DNA of 64,000 bases from Sarcocystis neurona (lineage: Eukaryota > Apicomplexa > Conoidasida > Eucoccidiorida > Sarcocystidae). The stretch's first letter is position 1. Every line of letters starts with the position of its first letter. The notes below the pieces were generated by a model. The model ran no database searches. It saw only the letters and a list, made by a program, of their open reading frames with translations, and had not been told where the DNA came from. Location of the stretch: contig KL647297.1 in NCBI GenBank assembly GCA_000727475.1, forward strand, positions 2,265,295 to 2,329,294, read 5' to 3'. A program made the position numbers and the translations under genes. Of the stretch, positions 22,373 through 33,236 are shown one piece after another.

Positions 22373-24568
22373 CTATTGCGTGGGGTGTGCGGCAGCCCTT
22401 CCAGCCTCTCCCGGCGGTCTTGCAACTGCTGGAGATTTGTTTTCTGGTGCTGCGCCTGTTCCTGCAGTCGGCAGTTGCTCGGACCTTGTGGCTGCTGCTT
22501 CCCTTCTTGCCGGTGCTGCAACGTGTCCTTCTTCATTCTCTCTTCGTGCAGGATTTGTTGCTGCTTCTCCGCGTGCTGTTGGTGCTGTTGTTCCTCCGTC
22601 CGTTGCTTCTACTGCCTCCGCTGCACCGGCGGGCAGACACGGCTGGACGCAGAAATCAGGAAAATGTTCCTGAAGAAAAGCCAGGACGCGGTCGAGCTGC
22701 AACTGCGTCGCTTCGTACTGCAGCCTGAGCTTCTCCTCTCGGAGTCGCACCCGCGCCTCCGACCGAGCAGCATACAAGCGCCGAATATATAAGCCAACAG
22801 CCACCAGGCAAAGCATTACGACCATCACGAGACCATCGCTTAGTGCTTCCGCTCCAACCTGAAAGCACGTGAAGCCAAAGCCAAAGCGACTCCGCTACTG
22901 ACGAGACACTGGGAGGTCGCCGTGTACACGTATGTAAATCTTTATACAAGCACACTTATAGTGGAGAGCAGCATACCCAAATCAGACGCGATTCAGACTC
23001 AAGTGCAGATCTACGAGAAGTGCACCTACATGTGCAACTACTTAACAGACACCCCCGCAGATATATATTCAGCGACTCGAACCCGTCAAAAAAACGAAGT
23101 CAAATATGCGCCGTGCAGTCCATAGACATACGCAGCACAAAAAAGCCACAGGCGCGCACATGTACACACGTGGAAGCAGATCTGGCACGTGCGCGTAGGA
23201 CTCGATAAAATATGCAGACCCGTAAAGGCGTTTGTGCGTACGGTAAACTGAAGAACTCTTTATTTCTTGTCTAACAAACTCGACTCAAGCGTCCTCCTTC
23301 AAAGTGCGCGTATGCTGGTGGTGGTATATACATACATACGTAAGCACATCCATATACACACATATGTTTACACAATGGTGCGCACATGTAAGGATTCAGC
23401 ACCATACATACATGCGTGTACACATACATACACCTATTCAGCCGTACACGTGCACGGCCAGCGGCATCGGCGTATGTACACCCGTGTATACACACGTGCC
23501 AGTGGATACGTATAGATACGCATCCAGCGGCACATATTATATACATGTACACATTTGTGGGTAGGTGCACCCGTGCGCCCCCTGACGTGTGAGCACGTAG
23601 GTACACATGTATAGCAACAGCAGTAAGGACTCACTGAACACATGTGTACACGATATCTACATATATATATACACATACATGTGTACATATATATATGCCG
23701 TACTACCATCCACATATATATATATATACAAAAATACATATATAAGTGGGTGCACTCATCCAGGGAAAGACTTCCTTCCTTTCCGGTGGCCGCTGGTGCA
23801 TACCTCGAGAGCTTTGTCTTCATCAAGAGGCTTAACATTGAGCGTGATTTTTGCCCGTGGTGGCCGCTGCCCTCCGGCGTTTGATCCGGTGTGCTGCTGC
23901 TGTAGTGACGAAGAGGAGCGTGCAAAGGAAAGATTGCTGATGCTGTTGGCTCTGCTGACTCTGCCTGTGCTTGAACTGGCGCTGCACGCGCTGCTGCTGC
24001 TGCCGATATTAGAAATGCAGCTGCTGTTGCCGCTCCCCGGGGCTCTGCTGCCTCCGTCCACCAGTGAACATGATGAGGGAGGCCGTGCTGGGGGCACTTT
24101 TTCCGTCCCTCCTCTTCCTGCTGCTGGTGCCGCTGCTGCTCTTGCTCCTCCTGCTGCCGCCGCTAGAGTCGACGCCGCAGACGGAGCCGGCGAAAATGCT
24201 TGAGGTGCCGCTCCCTCTGCAGAACCTTCTGTTGCAGCCGTCGTTGCTGCTCTAGAGAGCGGCGAAAACACAGCTACGTAAGTTCCTGGTGTCGCCGAAG
24301 TAGCTTCTCCTTCTGCTCCTGGTGCTGCTGCTCCGCCTCCTCCTCCCCCTCCTGGGGCTTCTTCACTATGGTGAGGAGCTGCAGCTGACTGCAGTTGCTG
24401 CGGCGTCTCCTGCTGCAGCTGCTGCTGCTGGGTTTGCTGTTGCTGCAGCTGCAGCAGTACCTGTTGCCCGGTGTTGCTGCGCGAGAATTGCGGTGTGCCG
24501 GGAGGCATCAACACTCTTCCGCTGAAGTATTTCAGGTGTACATACAGTCGATTTGTCGCCTGTCCCAT
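22373..24568 (-). CDS. two-exon membrane protein with Gln/Gly/Ala-rich N-terminus
   Basis: Model: 24568-23804 joined to 22858-22373, phase 0 on both sides (GAG|gtatgc donor, gctttcag acceptor), 416 residues ending in TAG. The start chosen, MGQATNRLYVHLKYFSG, has Gly at position 2 and could be N-myristoylated. An upstream acceptor (ctttttcag at 24591) means this could instead be an internal Met. Order: short conserved-looking N-terminus; Gln-rich run; Gly and Ala runs; Ser-rich region; ITLNVKPLDEDKALE at the junction; one transmembrane helix (VMVVMLCLVAVGLYI); a charged amphipathic coiled-coil-like stretch (LREEKLRLQYEATQLQLDR); then an Ala/Glu-rich tail. I recognise no family. The 945-base intron holds microsatellites. 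Confidence 0.55.
22900..23760. repeat. intronic TACA/TGTA and (TA)n microsatellites
   Basis: Repeated TACACATA, CATATACACACATA and (TA)n blocks lie between the two exons of the minus-strand gene. They yield Tyr/His/Thr-rich or Cys/Val-rich frames on both strands that are not proteins. Confidence 0.8.
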
Positions 24569-24639
24569 TTCTATTAGCTTCCCGGTGTATCTGAAAAAGA
24601 TAGCCAGATCTGCCCACTTATAAGGCGTGCACTGAGGTG

Positions 24640-25770
24640 AGTATACATATGTACACACACACACGTAGGTTTCTTTTTTTCCTCGTGCAGATGCACACAC
24701 GCAGATATACGTCGTATTCATTTGTCTGTTTTGTCCTTTCCTCTCCTTCTCTTTCTCCCTACGTATATATATATATACTTAAGAGTATATATGTGGACAC
24801 GCCTACACGCGTTGTGAGTCATGCACGGAGAAACCGTCGGTCACTGCGTGGTCGGCAAGAATCAAGCAGAAACGAGGGACAAGCGGACAACAACAGAAGA
24901 GTACCAAGAGACAGACACATACACATATATATATTTTATATTTATATACTTCTACCTGAAGCTGGACGCCGCACAGCAGTGTATACGTCCCCGCCAACGG
25001 CGGAAGTGGCAGGAACATACGTGTTGAGAGGGCACGTACATCGCAAAATATGTTCCTCATAGAAACGCGTCTACTCTAACACACATGCGGCAACACACGT
25101 ACGTAAACGCATATGTGCCCTGTACATATATATAAGTACTTGTATAGTTGTATATATATATAAATATATGTACAGACATCCAGATCAACTAGGCACAAAC
25201 GATGGTGGGGCCTCCGCCGGTATGTGTGTGAATCCACGTGGAAGTCCTAAGCTGAGCGGCGTGGGCGTTCGTGTGTGTACGCAGACCGACGGACGGCTTC
25301 CCACTAAATCGACTTCGTCAACGGCGCACGTGGGCAGATGAAAATGGTGAAGATACACATATCAGGAGATACACAGGAAGAGAAATGCGTAGACAGTCAG
25401 CACGTACGCGAGGGGCGACACAGGTCAAAATAGAGAGTTGCAGAAAGAGAAGTCTGCCCCGACGCATGGGGCGCACACACATACAAATAAGCGGAAGGAC
25501 GCACGTTTAAGTGTATACGTACACCTCGATATATCCATATACGTATAGCCTACATGCGCAGAGGAGTGCAGAAACACATATATATATATATATGCATATG
25601 TGTATATGTGTGGCTCTAGTAGTACGTGTGTACCGGTCATATACACGCGTGAAGACACTCGGTCTCTACTACGGTGTCACCACGCATAAGGAGGGCAAAA
25701 AGAAGTTTGTGTCTACTTTTGAGACTGGGAGACAGAGAGAAGTACGGAAGAAAAACTGCAGAGAGAAGCT
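24640..25770. other. microsatellite-rich intergenic stretch
   Basis: (TA)n tracts lie near 24760-24800, 24925-24950, 25120-25170 and 25560-25600, with CACACA in between. Two short plus-strand frames (25271-25510 and 25640-25770) could be 5' exons of the following gene. They have no clear splice sites. Confidence 0.5.
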
Positions 25771-25775
25771 TCCAG

Positions 25776-25950
25776 CGCTCTGTTGCGCGGGCAGCGCAGC
25801 GCGCCGAGTCACACACAAAATTGGACGAACGAAGCTGTCCACGCGACAGCAGCCGCACACTTATACGAAGCAGTGGCGGCACTGCGCGCCGATGAATTAC
25901 AACACGAGCACGTTTCGTACAAACGATTAACGTGCACCCGTGAAAGTCAG

Positions 25951-25981
<31 letters not shown>

Positions 25982-27991
25982 TAAGAATACACACGCGCTG
26001 GTGCTTGATATTAGTATGTGTTTGCATGTTCAGGAATGGACACACCTATACATATATATGCACACGTGTATACATTTACACATATATATATATATATAGA
26101 CATACGCACACACATATATATACATACATAGATACACATGTACACACGTACGTATATATATATATTCCGTGTGAAGTTTACGGGGAGCGTTGGATAGGGC
26201 ACACACCGCCTGCTGCGTGAAGAAACTGCAAGTGGTTCGCTCGTCCATGATGGATGTCACCCAGACCCACACATGTGCATATACGTATGTTGTAGTCGCG
26301 TTTCACTGAGGAAGAACCACGGCAGACACGTAAACACAACCGTCTATACACCCGCGTGCGTATACATGCGTATCTCAAACGTACAGATATCCATACGTAC
26401 TTGCGTGGACGATATACACGGACGTCTCGTACCTCGAACGGAACAAAAAGGAGCGCCGCAGGTGGTCCCGCAGACCCGTCAGACGCTCGCAAGACAGCTT
26501 CGCACGCACGGATGCAGACGTGGGTGCTCGAACATCACGGTTGACGAATATTTACAGTGGAAGCGTATGCTACCTACGTGCAAGCGCATATATTGGCGCA
26601 GATCCACGAGAAGGGCGTAGGAAAGTGTCCGCCTAACACATAAATATTGTGCGATCTACACGTATATGTATGTATATACAGATCCTTTACTGGGGTGCGG
26701 GAAAGTGTGCATATATATCATAAATATTTTCTGAGGTATATATACACACGCATGAATACATCATGTATGTACATGCGCACGTGCACGTGCTTGTACGAAT
26801 GCGTAGACGTGTAACGTCTGCTATGCGCATATAAATATATATATATATATATATGTATGGGTATACATACATACGTGAGTGTAACAGCGTGGCCGTACGC
26901 ACGCACGTGGATACAATTTGTGTTCCGGGTGCGCATATACGAGCATTCATACATATATATATATATATAGAGGTGTAAGAACGTGGGTGTAAGCACATGT
27001 ACACATGTAGTTTATAAGTGCATATATATATAGGAGAGCGTGGTTGTAAGTAACGTATGTATGTGAGTTTACATACGCACACATGAATAATTGAAGAAAC
27101 CTTCGTACGTAGACGTACCGAGGATTTTGGCGGGCTACTTCCAGGATTGCAGAGGCGCAGCGCTTGCTGACAGCAGAAACGACGACTCTGGTGAATTCAA
27201 AAACGACGTCCATTTCCACGGCAGCGGAAGGAGGACAAGCAGCAGCAGAGTTGGGAGAAAAAAGAGGAGGACGAGAAGCAGCAATAGCAGAGGCAGCGAC
27301 AGAAGTGCGGGGCAGCCATACTACTCCACGGTCCGCGGAAGGACTTTCCTCTTCGCTCCGACGACGTACACCTGTACGCGGGAAGATGTACTCGAATACA
27401 TCTCCGGTGGCGTACATATGTATGTGCACACACACCTGTTTATATGCATGTATATACAAGTGATGTATACACAGCTGTGCAGGTGTAGACGTATAAAAAG
27501 TATATCATACATATATACATACATACACACATACAAGTAATGTATATACAGCTGTATAGGTGTAGAAGTATATCTACGTATGTCTATATATATATATGTA
27601 TGTATATATATATATATACACATGCATACACACGTACAAGTAGTGTGTATACAGCCGTATAGGTGTAGACGTACGTATATATATATATATATGTATACAT
27701 ACGCATGTGTAAACATCCACGGGCAGATGCACAAACGCATGCTTACTAGGGGCAGCCGTGGAGGGAAGAAGCCGGCGACGGAAAATCCTCAGTGGACACC
27801 ATGTTGTCGCCTTCGCAGTCTGTTTGCCCAGCAGAGGAATATATTGCACGTTGATACGGGGACATGCGTATGTGGGCACCTCTACATTTGCAGCTTTGTG
27901 GACTCAAGCGGAAGTACGTGCAGATGCATATTTCTGTGTAGAGGTATATGAAAAGCACTGGCTCTGCTGCGTGAGCCCGTCGCCTGCGTAG
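25776..27991 (+). CDS. multi-exon gene, four phase-compatible exons, unknown function
   Basis: Exons: about 25776-25911, 26474-26564, 27113-27406 and 27756-27991. Phases chain correctly: exon 1 ends in phase 0; exon 2 starts in phase 0 after ggtcccgcag and ends AAG C|gtatgc; exon 3 after gtacgtag completes the codon and ends TCC G|gtggcg; exon 4 after ggggcag completes the next and runs to TAG at 27989. Peptide landmarks: HLYEAVAALRADELQHEH; RRGCSNITVDEYLQWK; an Arg/Ser-rich basic region (GRKKRRTRSSNSRGSDRS) with REDVLEYISG; then GHHVVAFAVCLPSRGIYC and ADAYFCVEVYEKHWLCC. A good donor, gtgagc, follows the last Cys pair (27971), so the gene may continue to 28013 and 28347. No family recognised. 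Introns contain (CA)n and (TA)n. Confidence 0.5.
25951..27700. repeat. (CA)n, (TA)n and TACA microsatellites in introns
   Basis: A (CA)n run lies at about 25950-25978, with (TA)n at 26080-26100, 26155-26165, 26830-26855, 26950-26970 and several between 27570 and 27690. The segment 27465-27660 holds related copies of a GTGTAGACGTATATATA block. All fall within introns of the plus-strand gene. Confidence 0.85.
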
Positions 27992-28012
27992 AACAAGCGG
28001 TGTGCTTTCTAG

Positions 28013-28527
28013 GGTACCTTCTACAAATACTGAAGGGGGAGGAACAAGCATTCACGAGGTAAGAAACGTGTACAGCACTACCTGGAACATGCGGTGAAAA
28101 GCCAAGAAATCTTGGGGACGCAGTTACGTCTACCTGATATACGCATCCACTTATATGTGCACCTCCTCTCCACATATACACGAATGTAGGGAGGGGGAGC
28201 GGAAGAGAGACTGCACGCACGACTCCGTCTGTTATTTGCCCATGCAAGCTAGGAAATACTCATCAGTCCGAAACGTTCAGCAGAAGTAACACATGTGCTC
28301 CATAAATTCGTACGAATCGAAGTGAAAGAGCGGCGCGTGTGCGCAGAAACACGCCACAGTCTAACGGTGACTGGCAGCCGCAAGACAAATCAGTCCTTCT
28401 ACACAAAAGACACGTGTATCAAGGTCAAGTCTACATGGCAGAAAAAGACAGTCTGCTACGTGCTGCACGGCCTGACTTGTCTTCTTCACCTTTCTCTGTA
28501 CATATGTTTAGACCCGTGCGCACACAG
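28013..28527 (+). CDS. two further phase-matched plus-strand exons
   Basis: Exon 28013-28058 (after gctttctag, ends ACG AG|gtaaga) encodes YLLQILKGEEQAFT. Exon 28347-28527 (after gtgtgcgcag, ends CAG|gtgtgg) completes the codon and reads NTPQSNGDWQPQDKSVLLHK, then EKDSLLRAARPDLSSSPFSV. The phase match over a 288-base intron is good support. They could be the continuation of the 25776 gene, but the obvious donor there (27971) is in the wrong phase, so either a different donor is used or this is a separate gene. Confidence 0.45.
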
Positions 28528-28733
28528 GTGTGGATTTTCACGTGGCTGTACGTATATATATGTGTATATGTGAATACAAAAAAAGGTGAATCCACGCGTT
28601 TCACTAGTGGAATTCATTGGCTCGTGTGCGTCCGTGTCCGGCGGTAGCGGAAGACTTCTAAAGGAAACGCTGCGGTGTACGTACATCCCTCAGCTATGGC
28701 TGTAAAACCCCAGCATATATCACGGAACTTCAA

Positions 28734-28857
28734 GAAATGGCGGTAATTTCGTGATGCAGACGTTCCGTAGGAAATGGCGGCAACTTCGTGATGCATTTCG
28801 TGATGCAGACGTTCCGTAGGAAATGGCGGCAACTTCGTGATGCAGACGTTCCGTAGT
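28734..28857. repeat. three-copy ~37-base tandem repeat
   Basis: The unit AAATGGCGG(C/T)AA(C/T)TTCGTGATGCAGACGTTCCGTAGG occurs three times (about 28734, 28772 and 28820). The middle copy has an 11-base internal duplication of TTCGTGATGCA. No frame across it looks coding. Confidence 0.85.
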
Positions 28858-29076
28858 CATCCGCTTAATTGCATTCAGGGCGTGTACACAGTTGTGCGTT
28901 CTCAGGAACGGAGACCTGCGACGGGTACGTCACGTGTGGAGAAAACGCATATTTTGTTAATTCTACGTCGAAATAAGATATGTGTGTAGTGGCGTGTACG
29001 CATTTGGCTTTGCTCACATATATCTAGCTGCAGTATTATATGTAGTTGTAATATTTTCGTGTGGCTTAGTTAACAA

Positions 29077-29145
29077 ATGTACAGCTTGGGTCGCCGCCTC
29101 TACAAGTCTCTGCCATGGCTGCTGGATAGCTGCCGGACTACTGCG
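29077..29145 (+). CDS. candidate first exon, plus strand
   Basis: An ATG in a favourable AACAAATG context is followed by 23 codons (MYSLGRRLYKSLPWLLDSC) and a strong GCG|gtgagt donor in phase 0. The peptide is basic and amphipathic, like a mitochondrial presequence. A possible partner is 29627-29713 (after cagctctccag, VQGMQEFLPTCRQL ... to TGA), also phase 0. This would give a 52-residue product. The partner exon is doubtful because the minus strand there also looks coding. Confidence 0.35.
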
Positions 29146-29346
29146 GTGAGTGTCTCAGGACAGACTGAGACACTCGATCAATGGCACATTAAAGGATGGA
29201 TGACGTTTCCAGAATGTCTGGACGGAATTACCGCACAAAGGGACGAAAGTTCCACTACGGCGTGAATACGGCTCAGAAGGGCAAGTAGAGGGCACGGAAG
29301 AAACAACGGGTCGAGAGAAGTCGCAGTCGGGAAAGGAAATTTGCAC

Positions 29347-29593
29347 CTATGATATCCGAGGAAAAATTAAGGATAAAACGGGAGTAGGCATACCCATATA
29401 GACAGATACGGAAGAAAGATATTCATCGCTAGTGTGCAGTAGGAGCGTGAAACCTCGGCGCACAGACGTATCGTAGCAGTACACGGAAGAAACTGTCGCG
29501 GCGCCGCCACGTTTGAGCGGGTAAAAAAAGGAACACATGCGGGAAAAATAATGCTGGAGAGCATACGACACTTGTGTATTAACTCGCTGTAGA
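29347..29593 (-). CDS. minus-strand exon, possibly proteasome-beta-like
   Basis: After a ctttgatctacag acceptor the minus strand reads RVNTQVSYALQHYFSRMC, FFYPLKRGG, VSSVYCYDTSVRRGF and LSSVSVYMGMPTPVL, ending IFPRIS at TAG. Order and spacing recall 20S proteasome beta subunits (L-x(3)-Y-x-R-R-F-F-P-Y-Y ... VY-x-YD-x-x-G ... SG-x-G ... P-x-L-D). Key residues differ, so this is either very diverged, a decayed copy or coincidence. Neighbouring minus-strand frames show no N-terminal nucleophile region. Confidence 0.25.
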
Positions 29594-29713
29594 TCAAAGA
29601 AGACAGTCATGTCTTTACAGCTCTCCAGGTGCAGGGCATGCAGGAATTCCTGCCTACCTGCCGACAGCTACCCTTCCGTCGGGGAAGGGACTCAAAGAGG
29701 CAGAGACGAGATC

Positions 29714-31370
29714 TATGATCACCACCGTACGTGCAGCTATACACGTCGTATACACGGAAATGTTGATATATGTATACATATATGCAAATATGGACGTAGG
29801 TATATTTGCGTTCATACGCATAGACTTTAATGTATAGCATGAGATATTTCCAGTGTTTTTGCATATGTAAGTAACATGAAAATATGATGACTTGCCTTTC
29901 AGGAGGCTCTGTAAACATTCTTGTGAATAGACAGCGCTGTGACTTGGTAAGTTGCTGCTACGGTCGGAGTCGCCGGGTTGTTTGCTTATTGTGCCGCTGC
30001 GGGATGTGCGCGGTGTCACCGCGTTTTCTGTTCCTGTAACGCAGTACTATAAGCAACATATACATATATATATATATATTTCTATGCACTGCAGTTGTCG
30101 CTACTGACTGTGAGCTGCTGGGCGTACCGTGTTGCCGGGTTTGCGCTCGCAGGGCGATCTGCCGTGCAAAAGTAGAGATTGTTGGTCTACGCATATGCGA
30201 CCTACGGTTAGAGATGCGTTCGCACGACCAGATTTGGAAATGTCCACATGTATACACAAATGCATGTGTCCGACATATATTTATGGGCAACGCGTACGAA
30301 GTGATGGCTTTTCATCGGGTCGCGCATGTTACCGTTTGATACTAGTAAGGTCTCACTGAAGCTGGCTAGTGGAAAATGCAGATGCGGAATACACCACTGC
30401 ATAAAGGTGTTGAGCCTTTTTAGCACTACGTACATGAATGCGTCTACATCAGACTTCCAGCAGTTTTCTGGATTCGTAGGGAAGCGAACTGCATGGCCCA
30501 CTTACAACTGCGCATCTTCAGATATATATACACATATACGTGTGTGTATGTGTGTATGTGTACATATGTATATCGCAACCGCTGAGGCGACACATGCCGA
30601 AGGGAATGCGTGCTTGAAAATAAGCTTTGTGCTGGTGACGCCTTCACACTTCGTTTGCCAGCCTGTTGTACTCTATCTAGTCACAAGCATCGATGCATTA
30701 ATTGACCTCTACGTAGCGATTTATCTGCCTGCGTGGCAGTACGCGTGCACAAGTATCCTATGTGGTTTACTTGTGTCTCCCGCGTACATGTGTGTGTGCC
30801 CGTACAAACGGGAGTGCCGTCTGCTCCACGACAGCAGGATACGAGCACACATCCGGCATACGGAAGATGCAGTGACACAGGTGCGCTAACGTACTACTAC
30901 GCGGTATACTTCAAGAATGCGAATGAAGACGTAGCCCGCGCGTCTCCGGCAGCCGGATGAGCTTGTGGTATCTGTGTAGGGATTCGTGTTCATTCAGCTG
31001 TTGCCAGGGTCTACAAAATTCATGAAAAATAAATTATGTGCTCCTCGCCGTCGTGCGAGTAGGGAAACGAAGCCCTTCAATATGCAGAGAGCAGCTTTCA
31101 CTTCGCGTCTGCACGCTGCAGCAAGTGCTGGCCCGTCTTTCTAGCTCTGTATACATGTTGATGAGTATCGACACGCTGCTTCACGTAGATCTACACGTAT
31201 GTATGTGTGTGTGTATATAAAGGGATGAATCTGTACATAGCGCCCCGTAGTTAGCCGTTCCTGGCACTCCCATCTGCAAATGTCTAGATACCCCTCTCCT
31301 TATATATATATACATATACATGACTGTGTGCTGTACGTACTTGAATGAGCCTGGCATCTTTCTCTCTGTC
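29714..31370. other. weak plus-strand exon candidates among microsatellites
   Basis: At 30437-30528, after a gagcctttttag acceptor, the plus strand reads HYVHECVYIRLPAVFWIRRE. At about 30584-30740 a plus frame is hydrophobic (HFVCQPVVLYLVTSIDALID). Both may belong to one membrane protein. Limits are uncertain and (TA)n/(CA)n tracts lie at 29765, 30060, 30525 and 31290. Confidence 0.3.
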
Positions 31371-31780
31371 ACTCAACCCATGCAAGCGTACGTAAGTGCA
31401 GAGCACGACCAGATGCAGACAGATGTATGCTGCGACCAAGTTCCTCAAACTGTGTCGGCCTTTTCACTCCCCGGTGCGTACGTTGGCTTGCAATAAAGGA
31501 TGCAGATAGATGTTTTACCAAATCGCGAGCCCTGGCCATAGATGCTGAAGTTGACACGCGCAGGTGCGTGTTAAGTACACTTACGCAGACTTATTCCAGC
31601 GTCTCTGCATGCCGCTGGGGAACACCCACATAGTAAGCCACCTGACCGTTTCTCACGTGTGTACACAGATGTGCTACGGTTCCTACGTCTACGGGGATCT
31701 TTTGGTCCTTGTCCATCTGATTAAGAAGATCAGCCACTTTTCACGTACCAGACGGACGTGCGCGTCTGATGGTGTGAGCC
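31369..31780 (-). CDS. possible minus-strand exons, unknown product
   Basis: Minus-strand segments with protein-like composition lie at about 31722-31617 (MDKDQKIPVDVGTVAHLC, after cttcttaatcag) and 31545-31369 (ARARDLVKHLSASFIASQRT and FEELGRSIHLSASGRALHL, to TGA). Candidate introns would be only 30-40 bases and phases conflict, so I give no joined model. Plus-strand frames (31427-31633) overlap. Confidence 0.3.
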
Positions 31781-32206
31781 TCAGATGTGGCAGTCAAGTA
31801 CTCTTGATACTTTGTTACAGTGGATAGCGTACGAGACTACCCTTTATCATACAAGCAAGAGAATATGCTGCCTCTGTGTATCACTAGTATTCTTCGCTAC
31901 TTACGCACGCCATCAAGATACGAGAGACTCTCTCCACGTAGCGCGTTTTTAAATGCGTAAAGGGCTCCTCCACGGAAGATGTCTTCCTCATCTGGAGATT
32001 GACTGCTTCTGTACACCCCAAAAGCTCCTTTATTGCGAGCGGCTATTTACCACTCCACATGGAAGTGCAACGGTCCCACGTAATGCAGACACGTATGTCT
32101 GTGTATACGTGTAGACATGTGCAAGAATCTCGCCTATGCACCGTCTACACCGTGGAGCAAATGCAAGTGTCGGAATGCTTCCTCTATTGTTCTGGTGTGT
32201 TTCCAG

Positions 32207-32372
32207 CAGCTCAACAGTTTCGATTTTCATTTAGGTGTGAAGTCAACACAACGGAAGCTACACTGCAGAAACTCGCGAGAACCAACGCGACAATCCGGGC
32301 ACCCGCACCTGTCTGTGACGTCGAAACACTTGCAACATTTGCACTACGACCCACTATGGAGGAACACGATGC
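32207..32372 (+). CDS. plus-strand exon, unknown product
   Basis: The exon lies between gtgtttccag and GAT GC|gtaagc. It encodes AAQQFRFSFRCEVNTTEATL, then NATIRAPAPVCDVETLATFA and PTMEEHD. Composition is clearly protein-like with two Cys and an N-glycosylation sequon (NTT). A downstream plus-strand stretch at about 32560-32665 (GTPTPVGHLLRAFVAHTNLY) also looks coding but has no acceptor. No family recognised. Confidence 0.45.
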
Positions 32373-32469
32373 GTAAGCGTATACATATAGGGAGAGAGAG
32401 AGCGGAAGACGTATACTCACGATCTATTTGGACAGATGAATGCATGTGTCTAAGATATAGACTTGTGTA

Positions 32470-32960
32470 TACATACATAGATCAATACCACTACCTAGAT
32501 ATAAACATATATATATATACATATATATATTTTCACTATTCCTGCACGCCTGACCACACTTTCAAATGTGCACATTTCGGCACTCCAACGCCCGTCGGGC
32601 ATCTATTGCGCGCATTTGTTGCACACACGAATCTCTACTGGTACATTCAGTACTTCGAATATACACATGTCTGCACACCTTATATGTATATACATACATA
32701 TATATATATATGTATGTATATATATTGCGTCACGTCTCCAGCTCTCCGTGAACACTCACTTGTATACAAATGTGTAAATAGAGTCGAATCCAGGCGTCTA
32801 CGTGTACACTCGTGTGCAGGTGCCCTCACAGTTGTGTGCTCGTAGACCTTGTCCTCTGTGTGTACACAGGCGCGCAGGCGCGGTAAGTACGCGTTTCTGT
32901 ACTTATACACACGCGCATATATTATATATATGTATTATATGTATGGTACCACATCTACAT
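32470..32960. repeat. (TA)n microsatellites
   Basis: TATATA tracts lie at about 32500-32530, 32685-32725 and 32918-32945, mixed with TACA repeats. Confidence 0.85.
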
Positions 32961-33236
32961 ATAGATACTCGTATTCTCATCAAAGTGTGCGCTTCTCCCC
33001 GTCCACACCAATATGCCGTACATTTACACTTGAAAAGACACAAATATACGGATGGCACCCATATAGCCAAAGCAAGGCCTGCGGCGGAGAGCGGGAGAGG
33101 CAGCCAAGAAGCGGGAACGAATCCGGGGGCCCCACGGCACGAGCAACACTAGCGCAGGTCAGCTTCTCCACATTTTTGGCTTGTCTCGTCTAAGCCGGCC
33201 CCCCGGGTACACAGCAGCTTCTGAAAAGAGTCGGCA

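Noticed and set aside
22172..22792. A 206-codon plus-strand Cys/Ser-rich frame.
   Set aside because: It is antisense to the second exon of the minus-strand membrane protein, which has phase-matched splice sites.
26040..27700. Regularly spaced repeats that might be mistaken for a CRISPR array.
   Set aside because: They are irregular TA/CA microsatellites without unique spacers of constant size, in a eukaryotic context.
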